From Smallanthus sonchifolius (lineage: Eukaryota; Streptophyta; Magnoliopsida; Asterales; Asteraceae), in NCBI GenBank assembly GCA_023525975.1, contig CM042022.1, positions 66,484,001 to 66,548,000 on the forward strand: a stretch of 64,000 bases of DNA. The letters run 5' to 3'. Under the pieces are notes generated by a model. It ran no database searches. It was not told the origin of the DNA and saw only the letters and a program-made list of their open reading frames with translations. Made by a program: the position numbers and the translations under genes. Below, in pieces: positions 58,315-64,000 of this stretch (positions within the stretch are counted from its first letter, which is position 1; each line of letters starts with the position of its first letter).

Positions 58315-58424
58315 CGAGGCGCGACCGTGCCAAGGCACCGGGCGCGACCGTTCCAAAGCAAGGCGCGCGACCGTGCCAAAGCACTTGGCGTGACCATGCC
58401 AGAACGAGGCGCGACCGTGCCTAT
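58315..58424. repeat. GC-rich palindromic repeat cluster 2 in F LTR
   Basis: Five units of the same motif (ggcgcgaccgtgcc and variants) about 20 bp apart, nearer the LTR start. Confidence 0.85.
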
Positions 58425-58663
58425 TAGGGTTTCTGGTTATTTATATATAAAATTAGTCCTTGCAATTTCAGTATTGATAGATTTGTATCAATATGGACTT
58501 ATGTATAGTTTAATAGGGTATACCCGTGTAAAATTTGTGGATTTGCATTGGAACATAGTTTTTAATTGTTGGTACGAATAGAACAAGTCAGTGTACTAAA
58601 TTTGAATTTGAAACGTGTCACATTGAATTAAAATGCAGATAACAAAAATCAGAAATGTTACAG

Positions 58664-58671
58664 TATCCCCA
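58664..58671 (-). other. Polypurine tract of element F
   Basis: tatcccca on the plus strand (tggggata on the element's strand), just inside the 3' LTR; short for a polypurine tract but in the right place. Confidence 0.55.
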
Positions 58672-58696
58672 TGTTGAGGGAATTTCGTCCCGAAAT

Positions 58697-60312
58697 TTAG
58701 CTAGTGGGAGCGACGGCATCGGTGAAGAGATGGGGGTACTTGAGCTTCATTTGGTCCTCTCGTTCCCAAGTAAACTCATGACCACGTTTAGATTCCCAAC
58801 AAACTTTGACAATAGGAATGCGGCTTCGCTTGAGCTGCTTGATTTCAGATCCATGATTTCTACTGGTCTCTCAATGAAGTGCATCGTTTCATCAATGTGC
58901 ACGTCGTCAAGATGTATGTGAAGATTTTCATCAGCAAGGCATTTCTTCAGGTTAGAAACATGAAATGTAGGATGCACGTTACCAAGCGATGGAGGTAACT
59001 CGAGTTTGTAGGCCACTTTCCCAGTCCTTTCAAGGATCTTGAATGGACCCACATAGCGAGGTGATAATTTTCCTTTCTTTTCAAAACGGATCACACCCTT
59101 CCACGGGGACACCTTTAGAAGGACAAGGTCACCGACTTGGAATTCCCAGGGTTTTCGTCGTTTATTGGCATAACTCTTTTGCCGACTTCTCGCTACTCGG
59201 ATGTTGTCACGGATTTGAATAATCTTGTCGGATGTTTCTTGAATTAGCTCGGGACTGGTGATTTATGCTTCACCAATCTCGTTCCAACAGATAGAAGAAC
59301 GACACTTGCGACCATAGAGAGCTTCAAATGGAGCCATGTTGATACTCGTGTGGTAGCTATTATTGTAAGAGAACTCGATTAGGGATAGATGTGAATCCCA
59401 ATTGCCACCAAAATCAATTACACAAGCTCTAAGCATATCTTCAAGAGTTTGGATTGTTCGCTCGGTCTGACCATCAGTTTGGGGATGCTAGGCCGTGCTC
59501 AAATCCAATCGTGTACCAAGAGCAGTTTGGAGAGATTGCCAAATGCGAGAGGTGAACCGAGCATCTCTATCGGAGATTATGTTTAAGGGAACACCGTGAC
59601 GGCTCAAAATTTCATCAATGTAAATTCGGGCTAGTTTCTCAACCCGATAGTCTTCATGGATAGGCAAGAAATGAGCATATTTGGTGAGACGATCAATGAT
59701 CACCCAAATGCTATCATAACCACTTGAGGTGCGAGGAAGTTTGGTAATGAAATCCATAGCTAAGTTCTCCCATTTCCACACGGGAATTTCCGGTTGTTCA
59801 AGTAATCCGGAAGGACGTTGGTGTTCGGCTTTGACTTTGGAGTTCGTTAGACATTTGGCAACATAGAGAGCAATGTCCTTTTTCATACCGGGCCACCAAT
59901 ATTGTTGGCGAAGATCTTGGTACATTTTATTCACACCAGGATGAATAGAATAACTAGTCTTGTGAGTCTCGTTCATAAGAAATGTACGGAGATCATCGTG
60001 ATCGGGAACCCAAATACTGTTCAAGTAATAAAGTAAGCTATTGGGTTTTGATTCAAGTTGAAGTTCAACACCACACAACATTTCCTCATACATGTTACCC
60101 TCGGTGACTGAGACGTGTTGAGCTTCTAAGATGCGGTTTTGAATGTCAGTTTGAATTCGAATACATTGAAGCATGACATGGTCCTTTTGACTCAAAGCGT
60201 CGGCTACAACATTCGCTTTGCCGGGATGGTAACGAATCTCGCAGTCATAGTCGTTAAGGAGTTCAACCCAACGTCGTTGCCTCATATTGAGTTCCTTTTG
60301 GTTGAAGATGTG
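58697..60312 (-). pseudogene. Element F RNase H end, integrase and chromodomain
   Basis: The piece from 60285 holds the end of RNase H ([14 protein letters not shown]), the integrase zinc finger with its last Cys replaced by Asn (KCLTNSK, codon 59842-59844), and the catalytic Asp residues ([15 protein letters not shown]). A stop at 59488 interrupts before [16 protein letters not shown], which carries the catalytic Glu. Another stop lies near 59260. The C-terminal GPFKILER...[12 protein letters not shown] block leads to a chromodomain, whose start shifts frame near 58850 and ends with [10 protein letters not shown] and a stop at 58697. A stop near 60313 separates this from RT. Confidence 0.8.
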
Positions 60313-62260
60313 TTAGAGACTTTTGTGGTCGGTGAACACCACACACTTCGTGCCATAGAGGTAATGTCTCCAAATCTTTAATGCGAATACGACCGCACCC
60401 AACTCGAGATCGTGCGTCGTATAATTCTTCTCGTGAATCTTGAGTTGTCTTGATGCGTACGAGATTACTTTGCCTCGTTGCATGAGAACACAACCAAGAC
60501 CTTGGTTGGAAGCGTCACAGTAGATAACTAGATCATCATTCCCATCAGGGAGAGTCAAAATAGGAGCATTGCATAACTTTTGCTTGAGAGTTTGGAAAGC
60601 TTCTTCTTGCTTTTGTCCCCATTCATAAGTTTTACCCTTGTGGGATAAAGCGGTGAGAGGAACAGCAATCTTAGAGAAATTTGAGATGAAACGACGATAA
60701 TATCCCGCAAGACCAAGAAATGAACGAACTTCGGTGGGGGTCTTTGGGGTATTCCAATTCTTAACCGCTTCGATCTTAGCAGGGTCAACATGAATTCCCT
60801 TGTCGTTAACGATATGACCAAGAAATTGAATTTCCTTTAGCCAAAATTCACATTTGGAGAATTTGGCATATAGTTGTTCCTTTCGCAAGAGGTCCAAAAC
60901 CAATCTAAGGTGTTGCTCATGGTCGGCTTTAGTCTTGGAGTAGATTAAGATATCGTCAATGAAGACGATCACAAATTTATCAAGGTACAGTTTGCACACA
61001 CGATTCATGAGGTCCATGAAGACCGCGGGTGCATTGGTTAGTCTAAAAGGCATGACCATGAACTCGTAGTGACCATACCTTGTTCGGAAAGCAGTCTTTG
61101 GAATATCTTCCTCTTGTACATGGAGTTGGTGATAACCAGATCGAAGATCGATCTTTGAGAAGCAAGTAGAGCCTTGAAGTTGATCGAAGAGATCATCAAT
61201 CCTAGGCAAAGGGTAATGGTTTTTGATGGTAAGCTTGTTGAGTTCGCGGTAGTCAATACACATTCGGAATGATCCATCCTTCTTTTTGACGAATAAGACG
61301 GGTGCACCCCACGGTGAATGACTTGGACGAATGAAGCCTTTGTCAGAGAGCTCTTGGAGTTGACTTGCAAGTTCGTGCATTTCAGAAGGTGCAAGACGGT
61401 ATGGAGCTATAGCCACAGGGTTAGCTCCGGGCACAAGATCAATGTGAAATTCTACTTGTCGAACGGGTGGAAGACCGGATAGAAATTCAGGAAATACTTC
61501 GGGAAAATCCCGAATGATGGGAATGTCTTGTATACTCTTCTCTTTGACATCCTTTTGAACAATATGAGCTAAAAAGGCCACGTACTTCTTTCGTAGGTAC
61601 TTTTGGACGGTAGTGCATGACATTAACTTAAGTCCTTTGCAAGGCTTTTCACCAAAGACTCTTAACGTTTCTCCTGACGGTAGAGGTATTCGGATGCACT
61701 TCTCGAAACAGATGACTTCGGCATGATGATTTGATAGCCAATCCATGCCTATGATTATATCAAAACTTCCTAGTGACATTAGTGCAAGGTTGATTGGAAA
61801 TGTATGTTCATTAAGTTCTAGAGAGCAGTCATAGATAATAGACTCAATTGTAAGTGAATCACCATTTGCTATTTCGACAGTGAAGGTTTTCTCTAATTGG
61901 GATCGTGTCTTTGCAAGTAAGGGTTCAAAGTTAAGTGACACAAAACTTTTATCGGCACCGATATCAAATAAAATGGAGGCATATTGACTATTGACAAGGA
62001 ACGTACAGTTGACCACATCATTGTTGGCTTGAGCCTCATTGGCGTTTATGTTGAAAGCACGATCACGAGCTCCGCCTTGTCTATCATTGACTAACCTTGG
62101 GCACTGATCACGGAAATGATTTGGGTTACCACATTCATAACAAGCACGCCCATTTGCAATAGCGGGAACACCTTGATTAGCCACTTGGGGGTTGGTTCGG
62201 TTTGGTGGGTTGACTTGGCCTGCAAGAGCTTTGGCTCTACACACATTGACCGTATGGCCA
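60313..62260 (-). CDS. Element F second half of gag, protease, RT and start of RNase H
   Basis: Open for about 640 codons. It begins with two zinc knuckles ([14 protein letters not shown] and [14 protein letters not shown]). The protease follows with DIGA where DSGA is expected (Ser to Ile, about 61965), which should impair it. RT then runs through [33 protein letters not shown] and FIDD (about 60962-60973), followed by GHIV...[12 protein letters not shown] and the RNase H start [15 protein letters not shown]. It ends at a stop codon at 60313 inside the RNase H block. Confidence 0.85.
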
Positions 62261-63213
62261 TATTTCCCACAATAAGTGCAAAGACGACATGGGATGTTTT
62301 AGGGATGATGATAGTTGCATGTGGCACAGAGTGGGTAGACCTAACATATGGCTTTTTGGCTGGTGCTTGAACCATAGGAGCAACTTGGTTAACAGGCATA
62401 GCAGGAGTGACCATAGCATAGTTTCTAACCTTTCTTTTCTTATTATGTCGGGAGGTTCAATTGTGGCTTCTTTGTTGTGGGTGGAAGGAGTTGCAGTGTC
62501 GGAGACTTTCTTTGTACCCTTTTTAGTAAGAGTCCCCGCCTTCACATGGTTATCGGTTAAGGTAGCGGATAAACGGATAGCATCTTCAAGTGTTGCGGGA
62601 TTTCTCCCTAGGACAGTATCTTGAATTTTCCTAGGTAATCCACCAATATATTTTTCAATGCAGCGGGATAAAGGTGTGACCATGTGGGGCACGAGGAGAC
62701 TCAGCTCATGGAACCGAGTTGTATATGCCATGTTTTCACCACTATCTTGGGCAAGATCCAAAACTCGGCTTCCAGTTTCTTTACCTCATTTCGAGGACAA
62801 AATTCTTTGGTCATTAGCCTTTTAACCTCATCCCAAGGTAAGGCCATTGCTACATCCACACCCCTATTCCTCTTTTCCCCATTCCACCACGTGAGTGCCC
62901 GTTTTTGTAAGACACTTGTGGCATGTCGAACACGAAGATTGTCGGGGCAGTCACTATTGAAAAAGGTATTCTCAATACTTTCGAACCATTGAAGGAGTCC
63001 CGTAGCTTCTTCGATACCATAGAACTTGAGGGGATTACATGAGTTGAAATGCTTGAAGGTGCATTGAGATGGGTTGGCACCACCATTACCACCATTAGCC
63101 CCATGGTTACCATTGGTGGCACCATTAGCTTGAGTGTGTTGAGTTACGAGTTGTGCAAGGATAGTAGCGATGTCGGTGTTGGTGTTGGCCACGGGAGCAC
63201 GACGGGGAGGCAT
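62261..63213 (-). pseudogene. Element F gag, N-terminal part, frameshifted
   Basis: ATG at 63213 (MPPRRAP), a Gly/Asn-rich start, then a retrotransposon-gag domain (FKHFNSCNPLKFYG...WFESIENTFF...LTWWN). The frame moves near 62750 (FHELSLLVPHMV...YIGGLPRKIQDTV follows in another frame), again near 62420, and once more near 62290, with one stop near the last shift. Confidence 0.8.
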
Positions 63214-63915
63214 TCTACAGATTTTCAAAAGACAAGAAAAGATGTAAGAACTTATGAATATTGTTTGGGTTTAAAAGAATAAGATAACAAATAAAATAGT
63301 AATTTATAGTTGGGATTGTACTCAAATAGTGATATTATCACTTGAATACTTTGACACATTAAGGTTAATTAAACTCATATAATTTTCAAGGAGACATGCT
63401 TTAGCCTATAAGTAAACACTCATCCCGGGAATTCCCAGGAAAGCATACGGGTCCCTCGGTTGATTGGGATTTATGCGAAATGCTTTCCTAGACTGAAAAC
63501 CCAGAATACAGGTGTCACCCTTCCAGATTGCATGTGTCCTCAAATAATTAACAAAGTTTAAAAACCTTAACGAGGGTATAAAAAGATTTTTTATAGTTTT
63601 ATATCCATGAAGTTTCAACATGCTAAGAAGATGATGATAGAGAAGTAGATAAGAATATTATGAAGTTTTAGGGTATAGGTAGAGATATTGTTTATTTAAT
63701 TTATTATTTAAGTAAAGTCTAATAATTCATGAATTTTTAGTAAGTAAGGTATCAAAAACGAAATAATAACTAATCATAGTAAGCATGTAACACATAGCAT
63801 GTAACACATAACATGTAGCACAAAATCACATAAACATGAAGCATGGCATAAGTGGGTGTCCTAAAGTTATAGTCTAGGTCAAGGGTGTCTAATAACCTAG
63901 TTCCCTATAACCAAG
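63214..63915 (-). other. Leader of element F
   Basis: Non-coding, AT-rich, between primer site and gag ATG. No palindrome array of the LTR class is seen in it. Confidence 0.6.
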
Positions 63916-63927
63916 GCTCTGATACCA
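63916..63927 (-). other. Primer binding site of element F
   Basis: Exact tggtatcagagc on the minus strand, three bases from the LTR end. Confidence 0.85.
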
Positions 63928-63930
63928 ATC

Positions 63931-64000
63931 TGTCACAACCCAACCGACGGCGGAATCATCGGGGCGGGACATGTAGACTATTCATGACCACAAGGTTGAC
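63931..64000 (-). mobile_element. 5' LTR of element F, partial
   Basis: Seventy bases beginning tgtcacaacccaacc, matching 56174-56243; the rest lies beyond the window. Confidence 0.8.

Larger units (their letters stand above)
56174..58662 (-). mobile_element. 3' LTR of element F
   Basis: 2,489 bp. On the minus strand it starts tgtaacatttctg and ends ggtgtgaca. The left end matches the start of the 5' LTR at 63931 with few changes. Mostly AT-rich non-coding, with two GC-rich repeat clusters. Confidence 0.85.
56174..64000 (-). mobile_element. Ty3-gypsy chromovirus-like element F (right end beyond window)
   Basis: Minus-strand order: 5' LTR (from beyond 64000 to 63931), primer site, leader, gag with two zinc knuckles, protease, RT, RNase H, integrase, chromodomain, polypurine tract, 3' LTR (58662-56174). 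The integrase-after-RT order and the C-terminal chromodomain define a chromovirus; the long LTR suggests the Tekay clade. A few stops and frameshifts make it inactive. Its left end interrupts LTR K. Confidence 0.85.

Noticed and set aside
1..64000. Premature stops as proof of C-to-T decay
   Set aside because: Every stop codon is one C-to-T away from CAA, CAG or CGA by definition, so stop counts alone prove nothing; I used only sites where the other copy or strong family conservation gives the ancestral codon.

Overview
The window is plant nuclear DNA made almost entirely of LTR retrotransposons. I see no intact host gene, no rRNA or tRNA gene and no CRISPR array. The mix of SIRE-like Ty1-copia elements carrying a long extra ORF after pol, plus a chromovirus-type Ty3-gypsy element, fits a flowering plant. 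I lean to Asteraceae, because I recall such extra ORFs from that family; I could not check this.

The dominant feature is a very recent tandem duplication. Bases 1-22424 recur at 26744-49165 with only about three dozen substitutions and two 1-bp indels that I found by eye (roughly 99.8% identical). The first copy starts left of the window. The natural reading is a unit of about 26.7 kb whose second copy is 22425-49165, although an unmerged second haplotype in the assembly would look the same.

Inside each copy the layers are nested. (1) A decayed + strand copia relative, here called J, carries a gag-like pseudogene with a doubled zinc knuckle and no pol. (2) A solo LTR (family B) sits inside J's gag with a perfect 5-bp target duplication (gaact); removing it restores J's reading frame. 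(3) A 13.8-kb minus-strand copia element, here called A, sits in the tail of J with a 5-bp target duplication (agaat). A has LTRs, primer binding site, gag, protease, integrase, RT, RNase H, a roughly 1,000-codon post-pol accessory ORF and a polypurine tract. Unusually, A also has 559 bp of its own internal 3' sequence beyond its 5' LTR. (4) The end of J and a C-family LTR follow, and then the gag and leader of a further minus-strand copia element, E.

The stretch between the copies (22425-26743) holds a truncated LTR (H), the open 351-codon accessory ORF of a + strand element D with its polypurine tract and LTR, a minus-strand LTR (I) with primer binding site, and AT-rich DNA. The D ORF is a divergent homologue of the C-terminal half of A's accessory ORF.

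Right of the duplication (49166-64000) lie a + strand gypsy-like LTR and leader (G), broken by a C-family LTR and by a 3.0-kb non-autonomous B element, then a short gag remnant and a truncated LTR (K). Last comes a minus-strand chromovirus-type gypsy element (F, 56174 to beyond the window) with 2.49-kb LTRs and a nearly complete gag-pol broken by a few stops and frameshifts.

The most interesting pattern cuts across families. Most LTRs here carry a compact array of roughly 15-20-bp palindromes. In the copia LTRs the array sits immediately upstream of a TATA box, and each family group uses its own palindrome. In A the same palindrome also recurs in the leader before gag and in the spacer before the accessory ORF; in B it recurs in the leader.
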